Positions 15,301-26,039 of a DNA stretch of 64,000 nucleotides are shown piece after piece. The stretch is from Eutreptiella sp. 'Long Island Sound 2002'. Its lineage: Eukaryota > Euglenozoa > Euglenophyceae > Eutreptiales > Eutreptiaceae. The translations under genes and the position numbers were made by a program. The stretch covers positions 35,504,101 through 35,568,100 of the forward strand of contig OZ038385.1 of assembly GCA_964036045.1 (NCBI GenBank). The letters run 5' to 3'. The notes beneath the pieces were generated by a model. It did no database searches and was not told the origin of the DNA. It saw nothing but the letters and a program-made list of their open reading frames with translations. Each line of letters opens with the position of its first letter. Position 1 is the stretch's first letter.

Positions 15301-17700
15301 CCTTATCAGTTGGAAAAGGCCATCCTTATCAGGTGGAAGGGGGTCCTCATCAGTTGGAAGGGGTCCTTATCAGTTGGCGGGGGGTCCTTATCAGTTGGAA
15401 GGGGGTCCTTATTAGTTGGAAGGGCATCCTTATCAGTTGGAAGGGCATCCTTATCAATTGGAAGGGCATCCTTATCAGTTGGAAGAGCAGCCTTATCGGT
15501 TGGAAGGGCATCCTTATCATTTGGAAGGGGGTCCTTATCAGTTGGAAGAGAAACCTTACCAGTTGGAAGGGGGTCCTTATCAGTTGGAAGGGCATCCTTA
15601 TCAGTTGGAAGGGCATCCTTTTCAATTGGAAAAGCCCTTCCTTATCGGTTGCACGGGCATCCTTATCAGTTGGAAGGGGGTCCTTATCAGTTGGAAGGGG
15701 TCCTTATCGGTTGGGAGGGCATCCTTATTAGTTGAAAGGGCATCCTTATGAGTTGGAAGGGCATCATTATCAGTTGGAAGGGCATCCTAATCAGTTGGAA
15801 GGGCATCCTTATCAGTTGGAAGGGCATCCTTATCAGTTGGAAGGGGGTCCTTATCAGTTGGAAGGGCATCCTTATCAATTGGAAGTGGGTCCTTATCAGT
15901 TGGAAGGGCATCCTTATCAGTTGGAAGGGCATCCTTTTCAGTTGGAAAAGGCCATCCTTATCAGTTGCACGGGCATCCTTATCAGTTGGAAGGGGTCCTT
16001 ATCGATTGGGAGGGCATCCTTATCAGTTGGAAGGGCATCCTTATCAGTTGGAAGGACATCCTTATCAGTTCCAGGGGATTCCTTATCAGTTGGAAGGGCA
16101 TCCTTATCAGTTGGAAGGGCATCCTTATCAGTTGAAAGGGGGTCCTTATCAGTTGGAGGGGCATCCTTATCAGTTGGAAGGGCATCCTTATCAGTTGGAA
16201 GGGCCTCCTTATCAGTTGGAAGGGCACCCTTATCAGTTGGAAGGGCATCCTTATCAGTTGGAAGGGGGTCCTTATCAGTTGGAAGGGCATCCTTATCAGT
16301 TGCAAGGGCATCCTTATCAGTTGGAAGGGGGTCCTTATCAGTTGGTAGGAGATCCTTATCAGTTGGAAGGGTATCCTTATCAGTTGGAAGGGCATCCTTA
16401 TCAGTTGGAAGGGCATCCTTATCAATTGGAAGGGCATCCTTATCAGTTGGAAGGGCATCCTTATCAGTTGGAAGGGCATCTTTATCGGTTGGAAGGGCAT
16501 CCTTATCAGTTGGAAAAGGCCATCCTTATCAGGTGGAAGGGGGTCCTCATCAGTTGGAAGGGGTCCTTATCAGTTGGCGGGGGGTCCTTATCAGTTGGAA
16601 GGGGGTCCTTATTAGTTGGAAGGGCATCCTTATCAGTTGGAAGGGCATCCTTATCAATTGGAAGGGCATCCTTATCAGTTGGAAGAGCAGCCTTATCGGT
16701 TGGAAGGGCATCCTTATCATTTGGAAGGGGGTCCTTATCAGTTGGAAGAGAAACCTTACCAGTTGGAAGGGGGTCCTTATCAGTTGGAAGGGCATCCTTA
16801 TCAGTTGGAAGGGCATCCTTTTCAATTGGAAAAGCCCTTCCTTATCGGTTGCACGGGCATCCTTATCAGTTGGAAGGGGGTCCTTATCAGTTGGAAGGGG
16901 TCCTTATCGGTTGGGAGGGCATCCTTATTAGTTGAAAGGGCATCCTTATGAGTTGGAAGGGCATCATTATCAGTTGGAAGGGCATCCTTATCAGTTGGAA
17001 GGGCATCCTTATCAGTTGGAAGGGCATCCTTATCAGTTGGAAGGGCATCCTTATCAGTTGGAAGGGCATCCTTATCAATTGGAAGTGGGTCCTTATCAGT
17101 TGGAAGGGCATCCTTATCAGTTGGAAGGGCATCCTTTTCAGTTGGAAAAGGCCATCCTTATCAGTTGCACGGGCATCCTTATCAGTTGGAAGGGGTCCTT
17201 ATCGATTGGGAGGGCATCCTTATCAGTTGGAAGGGCATCCTTATCAGTTGGAAGGACATCCTTATCAGTTCCAGGGGATTCCTTATCAGTTGGAAGGGCA
17301 TCCTTATCAGTTGGAAGGGCATCCTTATCAGTTGAAAGGGGGTCCTTATCAGTTGGAGGGGCATCCTTATCAGTTGGAAGGGCATCCTTATCAGTTGGAA
17401 GGGGGTCCTTATCGGTTGGAAGGGCATCCTTATCAGTTGGAAGGGCACCCTTATCAGTTGGAAGGGGGTCCTTATCAGTTGGAAGGGCATCCTTATCAGT
17501 TGCAAGGGCATCCTTATCAGTTGGAAGGGGGTCCTTATCAGTTGGTAGGAGATCCTTATCAGTTGGAAGGGTATCCTTATCAGTTGGAAGGGCATCCTTA
17601 TCAGTTGGAAGGGCATCCTTATCAATTGGAAGGGCATCCTTATCAGTTGGAAGGGCATCCTTATCAGTTGGAAGGGCATCTTTATCGGTTGGAAGGGCAT
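15301..17700. repeat. Direct duplication of 1200 bp inside block 1
   Basis: 15301-16500 and 16501-17700 are nearly identical, including rare units with GGAAAAGGCC, GGCGGGG and the 20-bp GGAAGGGGTCC type. Many 60-base stretches are letter-for-letter the same. The copies differ near 15789/16989 and 16203/17403, and diverge after about 17712. Confidence 0.92.
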
Positions 17701-20700
17701 CCTTATCAGTTGGAAGGGCATCCTTATCAGTTGGAAGGGCATCCTTATCAGTTGGAAGGGCATCCTGATCAGTTGGAAGGGGGTCCTTATCAATTGAAAG
17801 GGCATCCTTATTGGTTGGAAGGGCATCCTTATCATTTGGAAGGGCATCCTTATTAGTTGGAAGGGCTTCCTTATCAGTTGGAAGGGCATCTTTATCAGTT
17901 GGAAGGGCATCCTTATCAGTTGGAAGGGGGTCCTTATCAATTGGAAGGGCATCCTTATCAGTTGGAAGGGCATCCTTATCAGTTGGAAGGGCATCCTTAT
18001 CAGTTGGAAGGGCATCCTTATCAGTTGGAGGGGCGTACTTATCAGTTGGAAGAGCATCCGTATCAGTTGGAAGGACATCCTTATCAGTTGGAAGGGCATC
18101 CTTATCGGTTGGAAGGGGGTCCTTATCTGTTGGAAGGACATCCTTATCAGTTGGAAGGGCATCCTTATCAGTTGCAAGGGGGTCCTTATCGGTTGGAAGG
18201 GCATCCTTATTAGTTGGACGGGCATCCTTATCAGTTGGAAGGGCATCCTTATCAGTTGGAAGGGCATCCTTATCAGTTGGAAGGGGGTCCTTATCAATTG
18301 GAAGGGCATCCTTATCAATTGGAAGGGCATCCTTATCAGTTGGAACGGCATCCTTATCAGTTGGAAGGGCATCCTTATCAGTTGGAAGGGGGTCCTTATC
18401 AGTTGGAAGGGCATCCTTATCAGTTGGAAGGGCATCCTTATCGGTTGGAAGGGGGTCCTTATCAGTTGGAAGGGCATCCTTATCAGTTGGAAGGACATCT
18501 TTATCAGTTGGAAGGGCATCCTTATCAGTTGGAAGGGGGTCCTTATCAGTTGAAAGGGCATCCTTATCAGTTGGAAGGACATCCTTATCAGTTGGAAGGG
18601 CATCCTTATCAGTTGGAAGGGGGTCCTTATCAGTTGGAAGGGCATCCTTATCAGTTGGAAGGACATCTTTATCAGTTGGAAGGGCATCCTTATCAGTTGG
18701 AAGGGGGTCCTTATCGGTTTGAAGGGCATCCTTATCAGTTGGAAGGGCACCCTTATCAGTTCGAAGGGCATCCTTCTTAGTTGGAAGGTCATCCTTATCA
18801 GTTGGAAGGGCATCCTTATCAGTTGGTAGGACATGCTTATCAGTTGGAAGGGTATCCTTATCAGTTGGAAGGGCATCCTTATCAATTGAAAGGGGGTATT
18901 TATCAGTTGGAAGGGCATCCTTATCAGTTGGAAGGGCATCCTTATCAGTTGGAAGGGCATCCTTATCAGTTGGAAGGGCATCCTTATCAGTTGGAAGGGC
19001 ATCCTTATCAGTTGCAAGGGCATCCTTATTAGTTGGAAGGAGGTCCTTATCAGTTGGAAGGGCATCCTTATCAGTTGGAAGGGCATCCTTATCAGTTGGA
19101 AGGGCATCCTTATCAGTTGGAAGGGCATCCTTATCAGTTGGAAGGGCATCCTTATCAGTTGGAAGGGCATCCTTATCAGTTGGAAGGGCATCCTTATCAG
19201 TTGGAAGGGCATCCTTATCAGTTGGAAGGGGGTCCTTATCAGTTGGAAGCGCATCCTTATCAGTTCGAAAAGGGCATCCTTATTAGTTGGAAGGGGGTCT
19301 CTATCGGTTGGAAGGGCATCCTTATCAGTTGGAAGGGCATCCTTATCAGTTGGAAGGGGATCCTTATCAGTTGGAAGGGCATCCTTATCAGTTGGAAGGG
19401 GGTCTTTATCAGTTGGAAGGGCATCCTTATCAGTTGGAAGGGCATCCTTATCAGTTGGAAGGGCATCGTTATCAGTTGAAAGGGCATCCTTATCAGTTGG
19501 AACGGTATCGTTATTAGTTGGAAGGACATCCTTATCAGTTGGAAGGGCATCCTTATCAGTTGGAAGGGGGTCCTTATCGGTTGGAAGGGCATCCTTATCA
19601 GTTGGGAGGGTATCGTTATTAGTTGGAAGGACATCCTTATCAGTTGGAAGGGCATCCTTATCAATTGGAAGGGGGTCCTTATCGGTTGGAGGGGCATCCT
19701 TATCAGTTGGAAGGACATCCTTATCAGATAGAAGGGCATCCTTACCAGTTGGAAGAGCATCCTTATCAGTTGGAAGGACATCCTTATCAGTTGGAAGGGC
19801 ATCCTTATCAGTTGGAAGGTCATCCTTATCAGTTGGTAGGACATGCTTATCAGTTGGAAGGCTATCCTTATCAGTTGGAAGGGCATCCTTATCATTTGGA
19901 AGGGCATCCTTATCCGTTGGAAGGGCATCCTTATCAGTTGGAAGGGCATCCTTATCGGGTGGAAGGGGGTCCTTATCAGATGGAAGGACATCCTTATCAG
20001 TTGGAAGGGCATCCTTACCAGTTGGAAGGACATCCTTCTCAGTTGGAAGGACATCCTTATCAGTTGGAAGGGCATCCTTATCAGTTGGAAGGACATCCTT
20101 ATCAGTTGGAAGGGCATCCTTATCAGTTGGAAGGTCATCCTTATCATTTGGAAGGGCATCCTTATCCGTTGGAAGGGCACCCTTATCAGTTGGAAGGGCA
20201 TCCTTATCGGTTGGAAGGGGGTCCTTATCAATCGGAAGGGCATCCTTATCAGTTGGAAGGGCATCCTTATCAGTTGGAAGGGCATCCTTATCAGTTGGAA
20301 GGGCATCCTTATTAGTTGGAAGGGCATCCTTATCAATTGGAAGGGCATCCATATCGGCTGGAAGGGGATCCTTATCGGTTGAAAGGGCATCCTTATCGGT
20401 TGCAAGGGCATCCTTATCAGTTGGAAGGGCATCCTTATCAGTTGGAAGGGCATCCTTATCAGTTGGAAGGGCATCCTTATCAGTTGGAAGGGCATCCTTA
20501 TCGGTTGGCAGGGGGTCCTTATGAGTTGAAAGGGCATCCTTATCGGTTGGAAGGCCATCCTTATCGGTTGGAAGCGGGTCCTTATCAGTTGGACGGGCAT
20601 CCTTATCGGTTGGAAGGGTATCTTTCTTAGTTGGAAGGACATCCTTATCGGTTGGAAGGGGGTCCTTATGAGTTGGAAGGGCATCCTTATCGGTTGGAAG

Positions 20701-23700
20701 GCCATCCTTATCGGTTGGAAGCGGGTCCTTATCAGTTGGACGGGCATCCTTATCGGTTGGAAGGGTATCGTTCTTAGTTGGAAGGGCATCCTTATCGGTT
20801 GGAAGGGGGTCCTTATGAGTTGGAAGGGCATCCTTATCGGTTGGAAGGGCATCCTTATCGGTTGGAAGGGGGTCCTTATCAGTTGGACGGGCATCCTTAT
20901 CAGATGGAAGGGCATCCTTATCAGTTGGAAGGGCATCCTTATCATTTGGAAGGGCATCCTTATCAGTTGGAAGGGCATCCTTATCGGTTGGAAGGGGGTC
21001 CTTATCAGTTGGAAGGGCATCCTTATCAGTTGGAAGGGCATCCTTATTAGTTGGAAGGGAATCCTTATCAGTTGGAAGGGTATCCTTATCAGTTGGAAGG
21101 GCATCCTTATCCGTTGGAAGGGGGTCCTTATCAATCGGAAGGGCATCCTTATCAGTTGGAAAGGCATCCTTATCAGTTGGAAGGGCATCCTTATCAGTTG
21201 GAAGGGCATCCTTATCAGTTGGAAGGGCATCTCTTCATTTGGAAGGGCATCCTTATCGGTTGGAAGGGGGTCCTTATGAGTTGGAAGGGCATCCTTATGA
21301 GTTGGAAGGGCATCCTTATCAGTTGGAAGGGCATCCTTATAAGTTGGAAGGGCATCCTTATCATTTGGAAGGGCATCCTTATCAGTTGGGCATCCTTATC
21401 AGTTGGAAGGGCATCCTTATCATTTGGAAGGGCATCCTTATCAGTTGGAAGGGCATCCTTATCATTTGGAAGGGGGTCCTTATCAGTTGGATGGGGATAC
21501 TTATCAGTTGGAAGGGGGTCCTTATCAGTTGGAAGGGCATCCCTATCAGTTGGAAAAGGGCATCCTTATCAGCTGAAAGGGGGTCCTTATCAGTTGGAAG
21601 GGCATCCTTATCAGTTGGAAGGGAATCCTTATCAGTTGGAAGGGCATTCTCATCAGTTGGAAGGGGGTCCTTATCAGTTGAAAGGGCATCCTTATCAGTT
21701 GGAAGGGCATCCTTATCAGTTGGAAGGGCATCCTTCTCAGTTGGAAGGGGATTCATTAATAGTTGCAAGGGCATCCTTATCAGTTGGAAGGGCATCCTTA
21801 TCAGTTGGGAGGGGGTCCTTATCAGTTGGAAGGGCATCCTTATCAATTGGAAGGGCATCCTTATCAGTCGGAAGGTGGTCCTTATTTGTTGGAAGGGCAT
21901 CCTTATCAGTTGGAAGGGCATCCTTATCAGTTGGAAGGGCATCCTTATCCGTTGGAAGGGCATCCTTATCAGTTGGAAGCATCCTTATCAGTTGGAAGGG
22001 CATCCTTATCAGTTGGAAGGGCATCCTTATCAGTTGAAAGGCATGCTTATGAGTTGGAAGGGGGTCCTTGTCAGTTGGAAGGGCATCCTTATCAGTTGGA
22101 AAAGGGCATCCTTATTAGTTGGAAGGGGGTCTCTATCGGTTGGAAGGGCATCGTTACCAGTCAGAAGGGCATCCTTATCAGTTGGAAGGACATCCTTATC
22201 AGTTGGAAGGACATCCTTATCAGTTGGAAGGGCATCCTTATCAGTTGGAAGGGCGTCCTTATGGGTTGGAAGGGCGTCCTTATCAGTTGGAGGGGCATCC
22301 TTATCAGTTGGAAGGGCATCCTTATCAGTTGGAAGGGCATCCTTATCAGTTGGAAGGGCATCCTTATCAGTTGGAAGGGCATCCTTATCAGTTGGAAGGG
22401 CATCCTCATCGGTTGGAAGGGGGTCCTTATGAGTTGGAAGGGCATCCTCATCAGTTGGAAGGGCATCCTTATCGGTTGGAAGGGGGTCCTTATCAGTTGG
22501 AAGGGCATCCTTATCAGTTGGAAGGGGATCCTTATCAGTTGGAAGGGCATCCTTATCAGTTGGAAGGGGGTCCTTATCAGTTGGAAGGGCATCCTTATCA
22601 GTTGGAAGGGGGTCCTTATCAGTTGGAAGGGGGTCCTTATCAGTTGGAAGGGCATCCTTATCAGTTGGAAGGGGGTCCTTATCAGTTAGAAGGGCATTCT
22701 CATCAGTTGGAAAAGGGCATCCTTATTAGTTGGAAGGGGGTCTCTATCAGTCCGAAGGGCATCGTTACCAGTCAGAAGGGCATCCTTATCAGTTGGAAGG
22801 ACATCCTTATCAGTTGGAAGGACATCCTTATCAGTTGGAAGGGCATCCTTATCGGTTGGAAGGGCGTCCTTATGGGTTGGAAGGGCGTCCTTATCAGTTG
22901 GAAGGGCATCCTTATCAGTTGGAAGGGCATCCTTATCAGTTGGAAGGGCATCCTTATCAGTTGGAAGGGCATCCTTATCAGTTGGAAGGGCATCCTTATC
23001 AGTTGGAAGGGCATCCTCATCGGTTAAAAGGGGGTCCTTATCAATTGGAAGGGCATCCTCATCAGTTGGAAGGGCATCCTTATCGGTTGGAAGGGGGTCC
23101 TTATCAGTTGGAAGGGCATCCTTATCAGTTGTAAGTGGATCCTTATCAGTTGGAAGGGCATCCGTATCATTTGGAAGGGCATCCTTATCAGTTGGAAGGG
23201 CATCCTTATCAGTTCGAAGGGCATCCTTATCAGTTGGAAGGGGGTCCTTATCAGTTGGATGGGCATCCTTATCAGTTGGAAGGGGGTCCTTATCAGTTGG
23301 AAGGGCATCCTTATCAGTTGGAAAAGGGCATCCTTATCAGTTGAAAGGGGGTCCTTATCAGTTGGAAGGGCATACTCATCAGTCGGAAGGGGGTCCTTAT
23401 CAGTTGGAAGGGCATTCTCATTAGTTGGAAGGGGGTCCTTATCAGTTGGAAGGGCATCCTTATCAGTTGGAAGGGCATCCTTATCAGTTGGAAGGGGGTC
23501 CTTATCAGTTGGAAGGGCATTCTCATCAATTGGAAGGGGGTCCTTATCAGTTGGAAGGGCATCCTTATCAGTTGGAAGGGCATCCTTATCAGTTGGAAGG
23601 GCATCCTTCTCAGTTGGAAGGGCATCCTTATCAGTTGGAAGGGCATCCTTATCAGTCGGAAGGTGGTCCTTATTGGTTGGAAGGGCATCCTTATCAGTTG

Positions 23701-24262
23701 GAAGGGCATCCTTATCAGTTGGAAGGGCATCCTTATCAGTTGGAAGGGCATCCTTATCAGTTGGAAGGGGGTCCTTATCAGTTGGAAGGGCATCCTTATC
23801 AGTTGGAAGGGCATCCTTATCAGTTGGAAGGGCATCCTTATCAGTTGGAAGGGCATCCTTATCAGTCGGAAGGTGGTCCTTATTGGTTGGAAGGGCATCC
23901 TTATCAGTTGGAAGGGCATCCTTATCCGTTGGAAGGGCATCCTTATCAGCTGGAAGGGCATCCTTATCAGTTGGAAGGGCATCCTTATCAGTTGGAAGGG
24001 CATCCTTATCAGTTGGAAGGGCATCCTTATCAGTTGGAAGGGCATCCTTATCAGTTGGAAGCGCATCCTTATCAGTTGGAAGGGCATCCTTATCAGCCGG
24101 AAGGGCATCCTTATCGGTTGGAAGGGCATCCTTATCAGTTGGAAGCGCATCCTTATCAGTTGGAAGGGCATCCTTATCAGTTGGAAGGGCATCCTTATCA
24201 TTTGGAAGGGCATCCTTACCAGTTGGAAGGGGGTCCTTATCAATTGGAAGGGCATCCTTATC

Positions 24263-25685
24263 GACTGTCTGGCTCACATGCTGGACAGTTGTTTTCCTCT
24301 GGGTTCCTTTAGGACATGCCACCTTATGTTGTGTATAGGGTCTTTTACCTTTATGAGTTTGTGTTAATGTCAGACAAGCGTGAATCAGGGGAGGTAGGCG
24401 GCAAGAAGCGGGAAAGAAAGGCCGTGGCGGAGGATCCACGCAAGAGGATCAGGCTCAAGAGGGAGCCCAAGGAGGAGCCGAAGGAGGCCAAGGACCCCGA
24501 GGTCAAGGTCGAGGACGAAGAGATGGCCTCCTCATCGGCCCTACCCGCCCATGCCCCTGCCCCTGCTCCGGCCCCTGCTCCACCCCCACCGGGTCCACCT
24601 GCGCCGCCCGCCCCCATCCCAGCCTTCTGTGTGGACGTCTTCGCCCATGACATGTACGACGTTCGGGGTAGGCGTGACGAGGGCAACCTGTTGGTGGTGG
24701 ACCTTGGTGGTCGCCCGCAAGGTGTCATCAGCCTCCACCTGGGTGTCAGCCGAGCCCTTTGGAGGGACATCCCAGCCCCTCAGCGGCAGGCAGTCGTAAG
24801 GGCCGCTTCCCGTGCAGCCCTGGCCGCCCTCCTACAGCAGTGGGCGCAATATCCCAGGGCCCCTTCACCCCCTCCGCCCCCTCCGCCTGTGTTGTAGCGG
24901 GCCCCCGCACTGTACCTAGCCCCAGGGAGTTCTTGATGCTGACGGTTTCCATCAAGGCCTTTGTGCCCAGGCGGAGGCAGCCCGCCTGTACCAAGGACCT
25001 GCCAGTAAGGGGGTTGTGTTGTGCGTTTTAATTGGTGGCCCCAGGCTCAGTCTTGTCGGGCCGGGGGGTTGATTTTTTGCAGCTGTGCGGGGGGTGGGCA
25101 TTGGTGACAGGGATCACCCTGCAGCACCTCAAAGAATCACAACGGTGGGCATTCCGCCGGCTGTCAGGTTGCGCCTAGTGCCGATGCCTATCTCCCCGAG
25201 TTGCTTTAGTGCCGCGAGTCTCTACGGGCTGTGCCCCCCCGCTTTTTTGTTTTGGCTGTCGGTTTTTGGGCTGACGGCGGTTTTTTCTGCGTCAACGGCC
25301 AGGCCACAGGTTGTTTGGCTTGTGCAGCTCGAACGCCGCCCTTGGTGTGCGGCCTTGGCGTGGTTTACCGCAAGCGTCTGGCCTAGTATGCAGCCAGTCT
25401 GCAGAGAATGCCCCTTGCGAGCGTCCGCTTTTGCTATAGCTGGGGTAGCGGTTAGGATTGCACTGCAGGTGTGCAGCTGAGTGGAGGGCTGTGTGACCCG
25501 GAGGGTCAGTGTTTGTATGTGTCAGGGCGGGAACCAGGGGGGGCGGGAGCACACACGTGAGGGTAAGCCCTAGGCCCTAAGGTATGGCTACCTTATGCCC
25601 GCCAAGACGGTGTGAGGTTGTGGGAATACATACCGCTGGCTGTTCCCGCAATACTCTTGGTGCTTGTGCTGCCGGCATGGGAAAC
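24263..25685 (+). repeat. Long unit L, copy A (1423 bp)
   Basis: Non-satellite block starting GACTGTCTGGCTCACATG and ending GCCGGCATGGGAAAC. The first ~96 bp and last ~53 bp are shared with the short unit S, so L and S look like long and short forms of one family. The middle carries a 193-codon ORF (24316-24897). The following 788 bp (24898-25685) holds no gene I recognise, only an unrecognised 131-codon frame at 25085-25480 that is retained in copy B (40778-41173). I saw about six mismatches to copy B and no indel. It could be a transposon, a gene fragment or a satellite spacer; I cannot tell which. Confidence 0.85.
24316..24897 (+). CDS. Unrecognised 193-aa proline-rich basic protein in unit L, copy A
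   Basis: I do not recognise the family. The product has a short hydrophobic N-terminus, then a strongly charged stretch with many Lys/Arg and Glu (KKRERK and RKRIRLKRE, plausible nuclear localisation signals). An Ala-Pro-rich linker at about residues 80-105 follows, then a compact region of about 75 residues containing FCVDVFAHDMYDV and LLVVDLGGRPQGVISLHLG, and a Pro-rich tail. The start at 24316 gives the longest frame; an alternative ATG at 24367 (MSDKRESGEV) drops the hydrophobic leader and may be the real start. The frame is kept intact in copy B (193 codons, one Gly/Ala difference), but the two copies are young duplicates, so this is weak evidence for coding. A DNA- or RNA-binding role is only an inference from composition. 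Confidence 0.45.
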   Translation: MPPYVVYRVFYLYEFVLMSDKRESGEVGGKKRERKAVAEDPRKRIRLKREPKEEPKEAKDPEVKVEDEEMASSSALPAHAPAPAPAPAPPPPGPPAPPAPIPAFCVDVFAHDMYDVRGRRDEGNLLVVDLGGRPQGVISLHLGVSRALWRDIPAPQRQAVVRAASRAALAALLQQWAQYPRAPSPPPPPPPVL

Positions 25686-25760
25686 GACTGTCTGGCTCAC
25701 ATGCTGGACAGTTGTTTTCCTCTGGGTTCCTTTGGGACATGCCACCTTATGTTGTGTATA
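25686..25760 (+). repeat. Short unit S, copy A, 5' part (cut by LINE)
   Basis: The first 75 bp of the 282-bp S unit, GACTGTCTGG through GTTGTGTATA. It is interrupted here by the LINE and continues at 38340. Compare the uninterrupted copy at 41379-41660. Confidence 0.93.
25753..25760. repeat. Target site duplication, left copy (TGTGTATA)
   Basis: TGTGTATA precedes the LINE and is repeated at 38332-38339. In the empty S unit it occurs once (41446-41453), which fixes the insertion point to the base. Confidence 0.95.
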
Positions 25761-26034
25761 CCGCGTCACCGGGGACCACCAGGGGTTCAAGATCAACGTC
25801 AAGTGGGACCCGGCCACCCCCAACGACAAGAAGCTGGGGCGCACCATCGAACTCTGGCGAGACCAAGCCGGTCGTGAGATGGTCCCCATGCAGCTGTGCA
25901 CCCCCGACACGGAGCACCTCACCGGCACCGAGTACACGGGCGAAGTCCACAATGCATGGGCCCTACCCCAACCCCAGAAGCGGAACCGCAGGGCACCCAC
26001 AGCTCAGGGCGTCATCGACCTCCTCAACGCCTGA
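25761..26034 (+). pseudogene. C-terminal 90 codons of LINE ORF1 (5' truncated)
   Basis: The frame is open from the first LINE base to a TGA at 26032-26034. It reads through to VTGDHQGFKINVKWDP near the junction and ends GVIDLLNA. There is no start codon inside the LINE before this segment; an upstream ATG at 25612 lies in the host L unit and joins by chance. No domain is recognisable in the remaining 90 residues. The segment is in the same frame as the endonuclease-RT frame that follows, separated by one TGA followed by CGG. An intact copy elsewhere would show the missing N-terminal part, where ORF1 proteins usually bind nucleic acid. Confidence 0.6.
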
Positions 26035-26039
26035 CGGGG
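26032..26039 (+). promoter_or_regulatory. Candidate stop-codon readthrough site (UGA-CGG) between LINE ORF1 and ORF2
   Basis: GCC TGA CGG GGC: the stop is followed directly by CGG. UGA-CGG is a known leaky context, used for example by some plant viruses. The frame downstream is open with no ATG until 26176. The octamer TGACGGGG is identical to that at the gag-pol junction at 56296. Readthrough is inferred and has not been demonstrated. Confidence 0.45.

Larger units (their letters stand above)
1..24262. repeat. 21-bp satellite array, block 1
   Basis: Tandem array of a 21-bp unit with core TTGGAAGGGCATCCTTATCA plus one more G; the array starts before the window and ends at 24262. Common variants change GGGCAT to GGGGGT, ATCAG to ATCGG, GGAAGGG to GGACGGG or GGAAGGAC, and CTTATCAG to CTTATTAG. 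All three forward frames are open, giving the heptads GHPYQLE, ILISWKG and ASLSVGR. Two reverse frames are open, giving MPFQLIR and DALPTDK; the third reverse frame has TGA in every unit. I treat it as non-coding because the array contains phase-shifting units (for example 23-bp GGAAAAGGG units and 20-bp units near 5346, 15358 and 43890) and scattered stops in each frame. Long open frames therefore follow from the period, not from selection. No spacers or genes interrupt it. Confidence 0.97.

Noticed and set aside
1-24262. Very long open frames in the satellite (for example 3166-6693 and 10534-15057 on +, 17182-20352 on -) as giant repeat proteins
   Set aside because: They exist in five frames at once because the unit is 21 bp without stops. 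They pass through frame-shifting units and so switch heptad type, and their ends are random TAG variants.
24263-25760. The ~75-96 bp repeats around L as LTRs of a small LTR element
   Set aside because: The second copy is the start of S, which continues with its own sequence and the shared right end. The pattern is two related head-to-tail units, without a primer site or polypurine tract.
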